A program made the translations under genes and the position numbers. Under the pieces are notes generated by a model. The model saw only the letters and a program-made list of their open reading frames with translations. It ran no database searches and was not told the DNA's origin. Of a stretch of 64,000 nt of DNA, positions 35,086 to 47,880 are shown piece after piece. Each line of letters begins with the position of its first letter. Position 1 is the stretch's first letter. Where the stretch lies: NCBI GenBank assembly GCA_018417955.1, contig JACTVC010000002.1:1426001-1490000 (forward strand), given 5' to 3'. Origin of the DNA: Laccaria trichodermophora (lineage: Eukaryota; Basidiomycota; Agaricomycetes; Agaricales; Hydnangiaceae).

Positions 35086-36469
35086 ATGAACGTCGAGCCA
35101 ACTACCTTTTCCGCGGAGGATTACTTTGCAACCCAACCCCCTCCTTCAACTCTCCACCACGACGTCGAACAAGTAAAGGATTTTGTGGCAAGGCAGGCAA
35201 AAGAGGGAAGGAAGGTGGTTTTAGTGACTGTAAGTCCACTCTCCACCCGCCCTGCAACATCCGTTGACCGTTCCATAGAGCGGTGGTACAACTGTACCAC
35301 TGGAGCTCAATGTGTGAGCGCATCTTGTTGCTGCGCATGAGGGCTGGGCTTACGAACTGTCGCCCGATCTTCCAGCGTCCGGTTCTTAGACAACTTTAGT
35401 GCTGGTACGCTCTGCCGATCCCACCTTCACCGAGTTGCTAAACGATTATGCACATCAGGAACCCGTGGTGCGACCTCTGCAGAGTATTTTCTGAAAGCAG
35501 GCTATGCCGTCATTTTCATGCACAGGCAGTTCAGCCTGCAACCATTTAGCAGGCATTACTCACACTCCACGAACCCTTTTCTCGATTTCCTTGAAATCGA
35601 GAGGGATGGAACTCAAGTGGGGTCGACCCCCAGAATATCGGTGACCCCAGAGAAGCGAGAGGACCTCTTGGAGGTGTTGAGCACTTATAAAGCTGTACAC
35701 GCCTCTGGGACACTTCATAGCCTCACCTTTGTAACTGTGAACGACTACCTTTGGTTGCTTCGCGCTCTTAGCCAGGAGCTCGCCGTCCTGCGCAGGAACG
35801 CGATGTTCTATCTCGCTGCCGCCGTCAGCGACTTTTTCCTTCCAAGACAGAAGATGGTATACTATCTTTGTTTTGATTTCCCCTTCATCGCTAATGGTTT
35901 TACATCAGTCAGAGCACAAAATCCAATCCGGCAAAGGTAGCCTCCATATTGAAATGGATCAGGTTCCCAAAATTCTAGGGTCAGTGGTGGACGAGTGGAC
36001 ACGGGAAGGTTTCGTGATTTCCTTCAAGGTACGCCTTGGATATGCGTCTCATTCTCAGCAAATCAATGCACCTTCTGTTGCTTAACAGCTAGAAACGGAC
36101 CCAGCGTTGCTCATACCCAAATCCTGTGCCGCACTTGAACGATACGGCCACCAAGTGGTCATCGGCAACGACTTGCACCGACGAAAGCATGAAGTTGTCT
36201 TCGTCTCGCGTAAACCCCTTCCCTCCCTGCCACCAGGTGCCCACCCCGAACCAGCTACGGCTGTCACAAACGTGAATGGAGATGTTCCTATTCGGGATAC
36301 CCTCTCAGATACCTTTTCGGAATACTGGCTTCGCATCGATATTCCAGACTCCACTGTACCTGCTAGCCAGGTCAAGGAGATAGAGGAAGACATCGTGACG
36401 GAGCTTGTCAAGCGACACTCTGCTTGGATTCAACAATCGGTTCCCAGCGAGGTGTCCAGGAAGGTGTAG
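35086..36469 (+). CDS. CAB2: phosphopantothenate-cysteine ligase
   Basis: Six exons (35086-35229, 35279-35313, 35376-35404, 35459-35856, 35909-36028, 36089-36469) give 368 residues. The nucleotide-binding SGGTTVPLELNVVRFLDNFS is followed by AGTRGATSAEYFLKAGYAVI, FYLAAAVSDFFLPRQKMSEH, KIQSGKGSLHIEMDQVPKIL and VISFKLETDPALLIPKSCAA. The enzyme joins 4'-phosphopantothenate to cysteine in coenzyme A synthesis. The length and motif order match eukaryotic PPCS (yeast Cab2). It converges with the SEC2-like gene across 151 bp. Confidence 0.95.
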
Positions 36470-36620
36470 ATCTCGGGAATGAAATGGGGAGCGTGTAAGA
36501 TCTACATACAGCCTATGATAGCTGGACACTGAAGTACAACAAATTCATTATAATTTATGGTGAAACATTTGTGCCCTACTTGTTGGGGTATAGATATTGT
36601 ATAGTTCATCATAGTTGTTG

Positions 36621-39541
36621 TCATCGTAATCCGCCGACACGCGCCCAAAACATATCCTCTTTCAACCTGACAAGCTCCTTCCACGTCCTCTCTTCCCACG
36701 TTGCGTCCCCAACGTACGTCCCCTTGTCCTTCTCTTCTTCCTTGGACACAGCCGTCTCATCTTGATCCTTGGAATGGTCCTCAGAAACACCCCGTGATTC
36801 GAATAAATCGTTACTACCAACAGGTTTGCTTTCCACAACAGCATTTTCATCATTCAGCTTGAGTGTTGGTGAAGATTGACCACTCGCCACCTTTTCTGAT
36901 GGTGCATCTAGGAAAACATCTTCGGAGACTGGAGATCCCTGCATGGACCTGTCTAAGAGCCTGCCTTCGGTAGTAGCATTTTCATTAACAGCTTCCTCAA
37001 GACTAGGGGTCGTCGTTTTCTCGTCAACAACAACAGTAGTGAGGTTGACAACCTCTTCAGCATCCGCAACTGGTGTCGGCTTCTTCAACTCAGACCGTTT
37101 TTGTTCTTCGCTAACTTCTCCTTCGCTCGCCGCTCCAGGGGCCGCTGGACTTATCACAGCCTCAGTCGAAGTTGGAATATCAGCAACAACGGACTCTCCT
37201 TCGACAAGAGGAGGGATTTCAGTCGGAGGCGGGGTGGTATTGCTGACAGCAGGGGTTGTGGGTCGTGAAAGGCTATTGCCTGTAATAGGAGGGACAGGCT
37301 TTCTCGCCGCCGCCCTCCTGGGCAACGGGGGAGTTGCGCCCACGGCAGCAGGAGACGCGATACGAGGTGGTAGATTCGCTGGAGTCGATGATCGCGACTC
37401 GGGTAGAGGAGCGCTATGCGGGGTTGATGACCGTTCAGGAGCCACTAAGGGTGCTGCTGACGGTGTTTGCAAATTAGTAGGTGGCTCGGTTGTCGTAGCG
37501 AGATCGGTTTGGGGCGTGGTAGCAGTGGCCGGAGCCCCTTCGGCATCTGAACCACTTGGTGATGATTTCAATGGCACACGACTGCGTCCTGCGTTTCTTT
37601 TTGGCAACGGAGGAGGTACAGCATGCACAGAGGGCTGAGGGCCATGCCCAGTAGCACTGGATGGATGAGAGGGAGGAGGAGGAGGTAATTGCCTTTTCTT
37701 AACTTCCGAAACTGTTGGTTCAGATGGGGGCGTGTTTGGAAGGGTCGCTGTTGCAGATGGCTTCCCCTTGCCTTTATCACCGTCACTCCAACTGGCAGCT
37801 TTCTCTCCCAGAGCGCTGGCTATACCCCATAAACCTCGTTTCCTCGGAGGTATGGGCGGTTTTTCCCCACCAGCCGGCTGAGGAACGGAAGGTGGCGGTG
37901 AAAATGCGGTAGGGACTTCCTCTTCCCAAACCTTTTCGACGATTCCGGTACGAACAAAAGACCATAAACTACATGTCGCGCGAAGACGAAGGAGGCACCA
38001 GCCAGATGAACACAAGGGGTATATGGTCGTAGATTGGCTATTTGACGCTGTGGAAGAGGGGCTACTATTGTATCCAGAGGGATGTTGAGGAGGGGTAGAG
38101 GCGCCTGTGCTAGATAATGATTTGGAGAGGTTAGGAAGTGGGAAGGCAGAGATAGTCGATGCCGGTGTCGATGCAAGCCGGAATATGTAAACGTGATGTG
38201 AGGTGACTTCTGTCGTTGACGCCCGGGAGGCAGAATTTGTAGGTGATGGCGGTTGTGTGGTGTTGAACGTTGAAGGTGTGCGCTTAAAAAAAGCACCTGC
38301 CGACCAAGTGGCTGAGTTTGAGTGGAAGTTGCTAATGCTCATGGGGTGCGGATTGGGTCTGCTCGGTCGCAAAGATGTTGCATCTGTGGAAAATACGGAT
38401 GTACCACAAAGGGCACATGACGCATTATCATTGCTGCTGTTAAGGCCCGCAATGGTCGTGGGCGTTGGGAACGATGAGGCTTCTTGTAACAGAGTACCGA
38501 CCGGAATGGGTTCGATGGTGAGCTGACCGGTGTGAATGGCAGCAAGAACAGAACGCCGAGAGAGCCAGTTTAACGATGGGGCGAGGTCGAGACGAACGGT
38601 TGGTTCACTGTAAGCAAATAATAAGAATGGCAAGATGATACAAACGGGAGAGCTACTCACGAGTCTTCGTTCAATAGCCGCGCCAAGAAGGGTAGTGGCA
38701 GGAGCGTTGACATTGCAGGTGGGTAAGGCGAGTTGGGACGCAGCAAACGTAAATGGGCCACAAAGAGAAGAAATTCCTGGTATGGAGAATGCGAGTTCAG
38801 TAACTTCAGAGAACGCGTCTGGTCGACTTCGCCTCTTTGAACCCACTTGCCCTTGCCCATGAGCAACTCCATTTCTCGCGATTTATTGTCTGCAAGCTCC
38901 TTCTCTGCTTGCAGGACTTGCATTTGATTTTGCATGAGACTAACAACCTCCTCCGCTCCCTTCAATGCATTTTGTGCGTCCTCCACCTTTCGTTCGCTAA
39001 GGTGCTGAGCGAATCGCGCTTCCGCAACCATTGTGTTCGCCTGGCCAAAAAGTGTTGCGCTAAGATCATCAAGGTCCTTCTCAATAGCATTCCTAGCCGA
39101 CTCTGCCTGACCGCGTTGAGCTGCTTCCTCCGTTGCCTTTTCCATAAGCCTGTTGAGTTCCGCCGTGACATGCGATTTTTCAACGAGTAAACCTGTGTTT
39201 AGAGCAGAGAGGTGCTGTGTGCGCTCAAGCTCAAGCTGAGATATCTTTAGGGACGAAGAACGAATATTGGAGGAAGCGACATGGAGATTGTCCTCGAGGT
39301 CGGAGACCCGATCGTATGATTTCACCAGCTTGTTGTTGAGCTGGTTAACCTGCGAAAAGAGATCTTGCACCTGAAGCCGGAGCGAGCCAATGACCATTTC
39401 CTGAGCATCGACATCTGCCCCACCACCACTGGTCCCATTTAGCTGGTGTTTAGGGGAAACAGCAGCCTCAGCTTCGCGATGGGTTTCTGTGTCTAGTGGT
39501 GTTCCGTCCGGTTTGACCTCCTCTTGCAGCTCTTCTGCCAT
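36621..39541 (-). CDS. SEC2/Rabin-like Rab guanine nucleotide exchange factor
   Basis: Two exons (39541-38661, 38607-36621) give 955 residues. Residues about 50-240 form a long coiled coil (LRLQVQDLFSQVNQLNNKLV, LELERTQHLSALNTGL) ending in the GEF signature region DLDDLSATLFGQANTMVAEA, as in yeast Sec2 and Rabin8. A conserved cysteine pair (NDNASCALCGTSVF) and LRLRATCSLWSFVRTGIVEK follow. The C-terminal 500 residues are Pro/Ser/Thr rich with many PPxP stretches (GEKPPIPPRKRGLWGIAS, TPPLPRRAAARKP), possible SH3 ligands. Sec2 activates the Rab Sec4 on secretory vesicles. The large open frame on the opposite strand at 36943-37638 is its shadow. Confidence 0.85.
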
Positions 39542-40921
39542 GAATTTTGACCCGTTTAAATTGATAGGATGTTACAACGGCGCAAAGGCGCTGCTGGTGG
39601 CAGCTGAGGTGAAGAAGAGAAATGACGGAGTTCTGATGGGAGCCAATGTTACGTAATGTAATGCAGTTCAGCCAGGTTCAGCATACTCTTTTTCAAGTTG
39701 CCTTCAAGTCTTTCCGTGGCTTTCAAACTATGAGTCGATGCGAGAATGGATACATCCCCCGCGAGAGGAGGCACTCGTCAAATCTGGCATTTTTGACATA
39801 CCCAACTCGTGCCCGTCATGGCCCTCATCTGCGGCTGACTTCTCGAGCCGCAAGTTGCTAGCAGTTGATTTCCTTGCTTGTGGAACTTTCCCATACATTG
39901 TTCCGTTATTCACCTTTTCCAAACAAAAAATGACTCAGTCCAGTGCAACGTTCGTCTCGGTGAGTCCAAATATTCAGTCGAATCAAGCTTTTGACACAAA
40001 AACTTCATATCATCTGCTAGTCCCCATTATGATGTTATCCACCACGTTGTGTACAATGGAAATTCATACCTGTCAAGACGTGTCACCTGCTTCGTTCCCG
40101 AGTCCGAGTCATGTTCAGAACCGAAAGATGGCCATCGCAGAATCCTATTTTTCAATTATCAGCTCAGCTAGATACCCTCTATCGACCAGCCCAAGCTAAA
40201 ACTCTAATCAAGTGACCACAAATTCGTGACGAAGTGCAATATGCACTTGAAGGTCTGGATTGAATCCCTACAATGTCAGCTAATGCGCTATGGTTAGGTA
40301 TAGATCGCCTTGAGGCTTTGGACAATGCGGAATCTTGATTTACATCAACCTGCTGGGCGAGGGTTGAGTCGGTTATTGAAAATGAATCCCGGTCCCTGCA
40401 AGGTGATAATGGCGCGTCGTTGGTGCGCAATGCAAAGTTGAACGAAATTGAAGAGGCTACTCAGAATCGGTCTGCGCTGAGTTGAACAAGGCGCTTCACC
40501 TATGAGACCCATCGTCGATATCGTTACCGTAAATAAGAAATTGCAGAACAAGCCCAGGATTGTACCCTTTCAGACGTTTCAGCGATGTATTCCGTTGTGC
40601 TCGATGGATTTGCAGGGATTTGCTGCAACCTTGTAGAACCCTGAGCAGGAGGTCGATTGAATCTCGATGTCATCAAAATTACCAAAGTGAGCCACCTTTT
40701 GTGAATCACAAAGTAGAAGGAAGGGAGCCTTGACCTCGAGGCGACAACGAGGTGATATTAAAGGGGGGTAAATGTCCAACGCTCCATCTATGGAAACAAA
40801 CGCGGTTGACGATGCAAGCTTCAAAAACCAGCAGCCGTAGGTTGTCAGATATCGTCAGTGAACAACTCCAACGTTCAATCCAATCTTCGAGTATTCTCAA
40901 AAACTCTATATCATCGATAAC
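39542..40921. other. intergenic between divergent SEC2-like and HMG-box genes
   Basis: 1.4 kb with no supported gene. Open frames at 39738-40199 (+) and 40706-41032 (-) lack domains, and the latter overlaps HMG exon 1. It should contain both promoters. Confidence 0.45.
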
Positions 40922-42257
40922 ATGCCAGTCTTCCGCAATGTTCGCAGACAATCTGGACGCCTGGGCAAGCAGACCGCAGTTTTTTACGATAGTATGTCTC
41001 GGCGCTATAACATCACTCCAATAATAGATCACTTACTTGGTTTTTATAGAGGACGGTTGGCCGATCCTCAACGATGTCGACGCCGACGAATGCATGACCT
41101 CCGAAGCCAGATCTCCGTCCCCATCCCCCCCTTCGTCGATCGCAATCCCGAAACTCCCAGTTTTCGACGCGAACTACTATAACGCGAATGATCACTCCGA
41201 GGAATCCCAGGACGAGTCCATTCCACGGCCAAGTTCCCGCCGAGCTCGCAGGCGCTCTTCCTCCTGGACTTCCGCGTCTTCCCATTCCAGTGCACCCTAC
41301 AACATCGAAAGTCGGCCTCGAAAGAAGAACCAGAAGGAGGGACACATTCCCCGTCCCCCCAATGGCTTCCTCATGTTCCGATCCCATTACATGCGAAACA
41401 ACAACACGCCTGAGGCAAACAAGCTCCAGAACCACCTCTCTAGGAACGCTGGGATCGTCTGGAGAAAGTTGTCGCCCGAACAGCAGGAACCATTCTATCG
41501 TCTTGCCGACGACGCCAAGGAGCGGCACCGTATCAAGTACCCCAATTATTGCTATGCACCCAAGGGGTTGGGGTCAAAGTCAAAGTCAAAACCCAAGCGT
41601 AAATCCACTGCGGATCCGACAGCTGCGCAGCCTAAGCCGCGCTCTACTCGTGTTGCCGCGGAACGACGCGTTCGCAGGCGCGTCGTTTACACTTCTTCTC
41701 CCTCGCCGACTCCGTCACTCGAGGAGCGCTCGGATTTCGAGTCCGAGGAAGAGATGGTTGTCAAACAAGAGAATCATTCAGAGGACGAGTTTGTCCCAAC
41801 CAGCGAGATTCCGGTTCTCGAGCTATCGCCGCCTCCAGTTGAGAAAAAGGTGTGTTCATCAAGCCCGCAGTCCCTTGAGGCGAAATTCTGATGTCGCTTA
41901 TTTTTGCAGAGCCCCGAACCCGAGTTTGATCTCACTGAGCAACCACCACACTTGGACCGCATCCCGGAGCAGTTTGGGGTCAAGCCCTATGCGGCGTTCA
42001 CTGCAATGGAGACCTTTCTGCCGCCTCTTCCATGCTCCTATAGAGATCAATCGTCCTTTGGTTTGGACTGGAACTTCACGGGCGATCTCCAAGTCCGCGA
42101 TGAAACCTTTGATGCGAGGTTCCAACTTGGTGTCGAATCTCTCTTGACCTTTTGTGAAGCGTCCAATCCAGGATGTCCCCCTTCCTCAGGAATTACTGAC
42201 AGTGATATGGAGGAGATGGTGGCGAAATATTTCAACTTTGACTTGTTCTGCGCTTGA
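40922..42257 (+). CDS. HMG-box transcription factor (MATA_HMG type)
   Basis: Three exons (40922-40991, 41050-41849, 41910-42257) give 405 residues. An acidic/Ser-rich N-terminus leads to an HMG box at residues about 118-190: HIPRPPNGFLMFRSHYMRNN, KLQNHLSRNAGIVWRKLSPE, QQEPFYRLADDAKERHRIKY, PNYCYAP. This is the sequence-specific SOX/MATA type with the RPPNGFLMFR start. It is followed by basic stretches (SKSKSKPKRKS, ERRVRRRVV) that could be nuclear signals, then an acidic tail. In basidiomycetes such proteins regulate development. No mating pheromone or receptor genes are near, so a mating-type role is not implied. Confidence 0.88.
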
Positions 42258-42671
42258 TTTCCCTTATGATCCACCCCGCAGACTTGTTACACATATAGGA
42301 AAATTAGCATTTACATAAATAGTATACCCACATACCGGAACATGTACCACCAATTGGAATCAGAGATTTTGTTTTACGCACAGTCGTTCATTGTGAGTTT
42401 GATTGCGAGCGAGGTGGCACGTTGGAGCGAGTGAATTTTGCTATTTCTTGAATAAAAAGGTGATGTTGAGTATGAGAGCAGTGCGGGGAGAGTGGAAGGA
42501 ATTTCTATTGGGTTTCTGATCAACGTTGTATCAACGTCATGACAATTTATGGTTGGGCAGTGCCGCAGCTGCAGCGCCATATCAATCTGGGACTCAGTTC
42601 CTGGCGCCTATCCGCAAACCTACATAGTCTCAAGCAGCCCCTGCCTGCCCGCACTCTAATCCCGAACCGCA
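42258..42671. other. short intergenic region
   Basis: About 410 bp between two plus-strand genes, holding the 3' UTR of the HMG gene and the promoter of the EH gene. No other feature is seen. Confidence 0.4.
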
Positions 42672-45434
42672 ATGATGTGGCCTTTCTTTGCAACCGACGA
42701 GGAGAAATCGCTGGTTTCCGATATCCTGGCCTTTGTGAATTGCGAGTCAACTGGCGTCCTTGACTCCGAGGCTGGGGTGGGCGTCTTCATGCGAAGCGGA
42801 CTATCACACACGCAACTGCGGGACATTTGGGCCTTTGCGGACGAACAAAGCAAAGGCAGCTTGACCAGGAAGGAGATTGCGATCGCGATTCGATTGATGG
42901 GTTGGGCGCAAGCTGGGGAAGAACCGTCGCTGAATTTGCTGCAAAAACGTGTGTTCTTGTATGGATCAATACTTCTATTCTACCTCTAAATGTTATCTGA
43001 CGATACAGCGGGGCCTCTACCTACCATTGAGGACATATCCGACGTTCCTAGAACGAGGAAGAACGGTGTTGCTCACCCGCCACCTCAATTTCCACCAGTT
43101 TCGGACCAGGAAGTGCGAGGTTTCTACCGTTTGTTTCTAGCTGCTGAACCTGTTGCTGGTATTCTTGCTGGTATGTTCGCAGGCATCCCACTTTGAATTC
43201 CATCAATTCTGGATCGCGTTTTGTAGGTGACAAAGTACGGGAGATATTCATGAAGTCCGACCTCGCCTATGAGGATCTTGCCGCAATCTGGTTAGTTTAA
43301 GATCCACTCACCCATCGTTGCGTCTCCCTGATAATAATATCTTAGGAATATTGCTGACTCAACAGTCCGTGGAGCCTTAGATTTCCAGGAGTTTGCACTA
43401 GGAATGTACCTTATCGAAGCATTGAGAGAATGTCGACTTTCTTCGGTCCCCTCCTCGATTCCCCCTCATATAACGGAACAACTGGCGAACGTGAGTCTCG
43501 AGGAACCAAAGCTTCGTTCGCCGCTTGTTTCTTCCGATGGCCGCATGAGTAGTCCCTTCTACAATCCATCTATGAGGCCTAGTCCAAGGACTCCTTCCAA
43601 ATCCAGCCCAACTCTTCCTCCGACTAAAGACAATGGTCGACCTGTGGCATGGGATGTGTCGCAGTCCGAAAAGCTCGAGTCTGACAAACATTTTATGATA
43701 TTGGATTCCGATGGAACGGGTTTTGTGGAGGAAGACGATGCTGTGAAGTTTTTGATGAGGTACAAACTCTCTTTCTCGGTGTTAGTCCAAATACTGTGCG
43801 TCTTTCGAGTTCAAGTCGAAAGTTTTTGAAGGACTGACCTGCCTCATAGGTCTCTCGCTGACATACGTAATGATAACAAGCTAACATGCGACGAGTTTGC
43901 TGTAGTGATGCATCTCATCAAGAAAAAGTTAGCCGGACATGAACTTCCTGAAGAACTACCCCCTTCCCTCATACCACCAATGATGCGTCCCTTATCTCCC
44001 CCGCAACCCTCACAACTCCCGACTACGTCAATCAAAGGAAAAGAGACCACGCCACCAGAGCCTGCATATGGCACCAAACATCGACTGTCACGTTCTTCAA
44101 CAGGAGCACCACCTCGAGAACTCCCCAGCTTGTCTAATCGCTCAAGACAGGCATCTATTGCATCTATACCCCTCACCTTTCTGACCAATTCACCGAAAGT
44201 TCGTCCGCCAATAGCGGTGAAGCCACCCAACCTTAGTCTGTCAACATCACCACCTCCTACATCACCACTTCCTACATCGCCTCCCATCACATCGCCCCCC
44301 ATCACATCGCCCCCCATCACATCACCACCGATCGCTATTAATGAGCCTTTGGAAGAGCTGCGCACGGAGACGAAGCAGCTCAGGCTGCAGGTGGAAACCC
44401 TGTTTAAGCAACTAGCGTCGCAAACGGACCGCCGTGAAGATAACGAACGTCTTGTGTTAGAAAACGGCTCGCTGCAATCTCAAACTCTTGAGCTCAGGCT
44501 GCAAGTGGAAACTCTGTCGAAGCAGCTAGCGTCGCAAGCGGACCACCGTGAAGATAACGAACGTCTTGTGCAAGAAAACAGCTTACTCGAATCTCAAATG
44601 CGTGAAGTGGAATCCAACATGTCACAAGTGTTGTTGGCGAGTGAACAGGGACTAGTTTCGGAAGAGATATCAGAGGAGATGCAGCGCCTTTCCTCCCGAG
44701 TTAACGAGCTTGAACACACCGAACTCAGGCTTAGCCAAACGACACAAATGGTGACAGAGCTAAGACAAGCCAACCTGTCTCTTATGGCGCAGCTACGCGA
44801 CTCCCAGGCAGCAGAACAGGCAGCCAAGGACAACATCATGGATCTGCAGAAGACGTTGGCGTCAAAGGAACAGGATATTGCTGATCTACAGGCCCGTATT
44901 TCAGACATGGGGGAGGCGATGTCCGGGTCCTCTAGTCCTGGTACGAGTTCTCGCGAACTTCAGGTCTTACTGAGAGACGTTACCCGCGAGAACGAGCGCC
45001 TGAAGGAGAGGGTTCGGGAGATGGAGCGTTCGATGGAGCAACTCTTGTTATCGAGTAGGAACCACGCCCGGCATGATGAGATGACGAGGGAAAATCGCCG
45101 CCTTCGTGAACAGGTGCAAGATTTGGAGATGGTCACTGCGCAAATGCAAGCATCGACAGACCAGACGCAGCTGCAACGGGTAATAGACGGCATGACGCGG
45201 GAAAACGATGAACTCAAGACACGTATGACGGAAATGCAGAGTTCGTACTCTCAGCATCGGACGGCGATAGAACACCGCTTGGCTCAATCACAACGGCAGC
45301 TTGAGCAAGTTACTCAAGAGAACGAGCAACTGAAGTCCGCTGCGCAAGCGACGGCTGCATCGAGAGCCCGCAGCCCTGAGCAAGATAACAGTGTTCCTCC
45401 ACCCGCTTATGACGACACTTATGTTGAACCATAG
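42672..45434 (+). CDS. EH-domain coiled-coil endocytic protein (Eps15/Ede1-like)
   Basis: Five exons (42672-42948, 43009-43170, 43227-43290, 43346-43759, 43850-45434) give 833 residues. EH1 contains [22 protein letters not shown]2 contains [37 protein letters not shown] and [13 protein letters not shown] third EH domain keeps its EF-hand ([19 protein letters not shown]) and end ([20 protein letters not shown]) but lacks the middle helix. A Pro-rich segment and a coiled coil to the C-terminus follow. No UBA or NPF motif was seen in the tail. Ede1 and Eps15 start clathrin-mediated endocytic sites. The shorter length and broken EH3 set it apart from full-length Ede1. Confidence 0.85.
44270..44335 (+). 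repeat. TSPPI coding microrepeat in the EH protein
   Basis: Repeats of about 15 bp (cccatcacatcgcc type) encode [16 protein letters not shown] between the EH domains and the coiled coil. Near-identical units suggest recent copy-number change. Confidence 0.75.
44379..44606 (+). repeat. 114-bp in-frame duplication in the coiled coil of the EH protein
   Basis: Copies start at 44379 and 44493. Each encodes 38 residues: [20 protein letters not shown] against [20 protein letters not shown], both continuing DNERLV.EN. The duplication adds one coiled-coil block. Confidence 0.85.
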
Positions 45435-45951
45435 TTTGCGATCGTTCTTTTACACCTCCATCGGCCTCAGGTGTTGTTCTAGACGAGTCTCGGCCGTGCA
45501 ATTCGAGTCCACGTCGTTGAATGACGAGGATAGTCCGTACATGCTGGTCATGATGCTTTCGCCAGCCACGGAGTATCGACGGAACTGGACAGTGACTTGC
45601 TTATGGCTGATGCTACCGATACCCTCTATCACCCGGATGAATTTTTACTGCATGTCTGCGAGGAGAGCCGTCATCTTTGTGACATACGAATGTGAAATCG
45701 ACGAGGCTTGGGGCTCAATGGCCCGTCTGATAGGACTGTTTGATACCTTTTATTCGACCAATTGCAATATTTAACTTTCAAGTCGATATTATGTCTCTTG
45801 TCGTTATTTTCATGAGTAACTTCCACTGCGTCAAGGATATCTAGTTTCCGTTGCATGCCTACATATGAATGAACCAAGAATGAACAGCAGACATCACAAA
45901 TATTTTACATCAAAAGTCTACCAGCTTTATGAATAAAACTGGGAACATGGC
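45435..45951. other. convergent 3' intergenic region
   Basis: The stretch lies between the EH-protein stop and the DUF3669 stop. Open frames on both strands have no supported structure. Confidence 0.4.
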
Positions 45952-46925
45952 TCAGTTCACCTGATCCTCAGCAAGCTGCTCCCTCTCCAAAGCATTGATA
46001 AACAGGCGGCCGAGCACAACTGCCACATCATCAATCTTTGCACACTCTGCAATGTATGCTTGCGAAAACAGATTATACAACTCATCACTAGGTCGTGGGC
46101 GTGGAAAGTAAGCTTCGTTGGCATAGAAGGCTTCAACGAGACAAGGAATCTCCTCTTCGGTGCAATTGAACGGGGCTACTTGGTTGAAATCAATGACCCA
46201 GATTCGTGGTTCATTAGGTTTTGAAGAATGGTCTGTGACGTTGGCGCCCAGAACGATTTCGATGTCCCGTGCGTCGTTCTTGGCTTTCATATGCATTTGG
46301 GCTAACAGGCGACCCATCTCAACTGCTGTATTTTGGACATCGATCCCAAGTAGTTCAGCACGGTCACGGGTGAGGGGAAAGTTATAGGTGTCGAAAAATC
46401 TTTGTGGTGCAACCCGTCCTGGGTTGGGAATTGCACGACCGAGGAGAATGCGAGCCACATGGATCTTGCTAGGTTTAATGGACGGATTGTTGCGCAGGTG
46501 GGCGGGGCAAAATAAGTCGATGATCTTCTTCCGTAGGGCTGGAGGGGGAGCATATACTCGGCTCATCCCGTAGGCGCATGTCCTAGAGGCATCATTGGCA
46601 GGAAGTGTGATGTCTTCCCAAAAATCTGAGTCAAACGTGTAGAACTCTAAAGGGGCTGGTGCGAGGATGGCATTCCCAGAGGCGCTGAGTGCTTGGTGAA
46701 TCGACTGAAGCTGATTGTGTTCGTTCCTGAGAGTGTCGCACCCATTGATTGTGCGACACTTCTTGACAACTCCAGGGAGCTACGACATGATATGAGACCC
46801 TACGTCGGAAGATAAACTGAACGACGCACACCAGTGTGAAGGTAGACGACACCAAATGTCCCAGAACCAAGCTTCCTGAACTCAAGATCGACATCCTTGG
46901 AGCAGCTGGAGCCAAGGTCTTTCAT
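45952..46925 (-). CDS. DUF3669 domain protein
   Basis: Two exons (46925-46830, 46779-45952) give 307 residues. The N-terminus reads DVDLEFRKLGSGTFGVVYLH, which resembles the glycine-rich loop of protein kinases (GxGxxGxV), and is followed by LPGVVKKCRTINGCD. The C-terminal part is the DUF3669 region: RIWVIDFNQVAPFNCTEEEI, PCLVEAFYANEAYFPRPRPS and ELYNLFSQAYIAECAKIDD. The IDFNQ string sits where a kinase DFG might be expected, so the fold may be a divergent kinase-like one; this is inference. DUF3669 proteins are fungal and uncharacterised. Confidence 0.8.
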
Positions 46926-47880
46926 GTTAACAAAAGTTTTGAGTCAATGTCATTGACGTTCGGGAACGATCATCTGGGGCGCGTTCCGTCACACCACGTG
47001 ACAGAAGTTAGCCTGCCCTCCCAAAGCTTGAATATTGTTATTCGCCGTCTCGTCGATACTTGAGCCAAAGGAGAGCAGATTCCTGGTAAGAACTTTGACT
47101 AGGTCGATCTTGGCCTCGTCCGACTGAGCTTGACAAAACATATGGGACGTTTAATGTCTCTGCCACATCTTAAACGTGGCGTCGACTTCACAACAGATAT
47201 ATCTGAGAAGTCAGAGACCAGAAACCGTGATACGTTGCAGAAAGAAGCATGATATAAATCTCTTTGGGCGTCCATCACTGCCCATGATAGATACCGCACG
47301 GCTCAGCGAAGGTCTCAAGCGAAAGACCAACAATCTTCGTTGGAGACCATGCACGTCCTTAACAAGATGTCATGTGTCGAAGTTTCCAGATTTGCAGGGG
47401 TTAGGCTAGTCGGTAGGACAACCGGGAATGCGTATGCACCGAGCAAGGTGGGAAATGTCTCGGTAAGCCTTGTTGAAATGTTCAAATGACTCAACAAATT
47501 ATGGGCACGTTGTGAATACTAGAGACCCGGGGTCCTCGATCACAGAGTGATAGTAATTGCAGGATCATTTCAGTTCCAAAATAAGGGAACGCATCTAAGG
47601 TCTGGTCAGATTGCGGACGTAGACAGAACGCCCTGCGGCCGAACATGGCGTTGCCGACCTTACTTCGCATCATGATTCCAGAGTGGTGCTTGAAGGTCCA
47701 AGGACGACTAACTGGCATAGTAGCATAAGAGTCGGACCTCGGTCATTCGGCCGATTGAAGAAGCGTTCGCTGTCGGCCGACCATTCCATCGTAAAGTCTG
47801 AAGAAAGGCCCCTAAATAATCGTCACTATATATATCTAACAAATCGAGCTCACCAATATTGCAAAGAGCCAAGTATTATC
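46926..47880. other. intergenic between divergent DUF3669 and methyltransferase genes
   Basis: About 950 bp. ORFs such as 47176-47409 (+) show no domain. A run of ctatatatatctaac near 47827 could serve as a TATA-like element before the methyltransferase start at 47881. Confidence 0.4.

Noticed and set aside
36943..37638. 231-residue plus-strand open frame
   Set aside because: It is the antisense shadow of the Pro/Ser-rich exon 2 of the SEC2-like gene; no domain and biased composition.
41188..42147. 319-residue alternative-frame ORF
   Set aside because: It overlaps the HMG-box gene in another frame; it is Arg/Ser rich without a domain, while the HMG frame is clearly the coding one.
40922..42257. 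Mating-type locus interpretation of the HMG gene
   Set aside because: Basidiomycete mating loci use homeodomain and pheromone/receptor genes; none is near.
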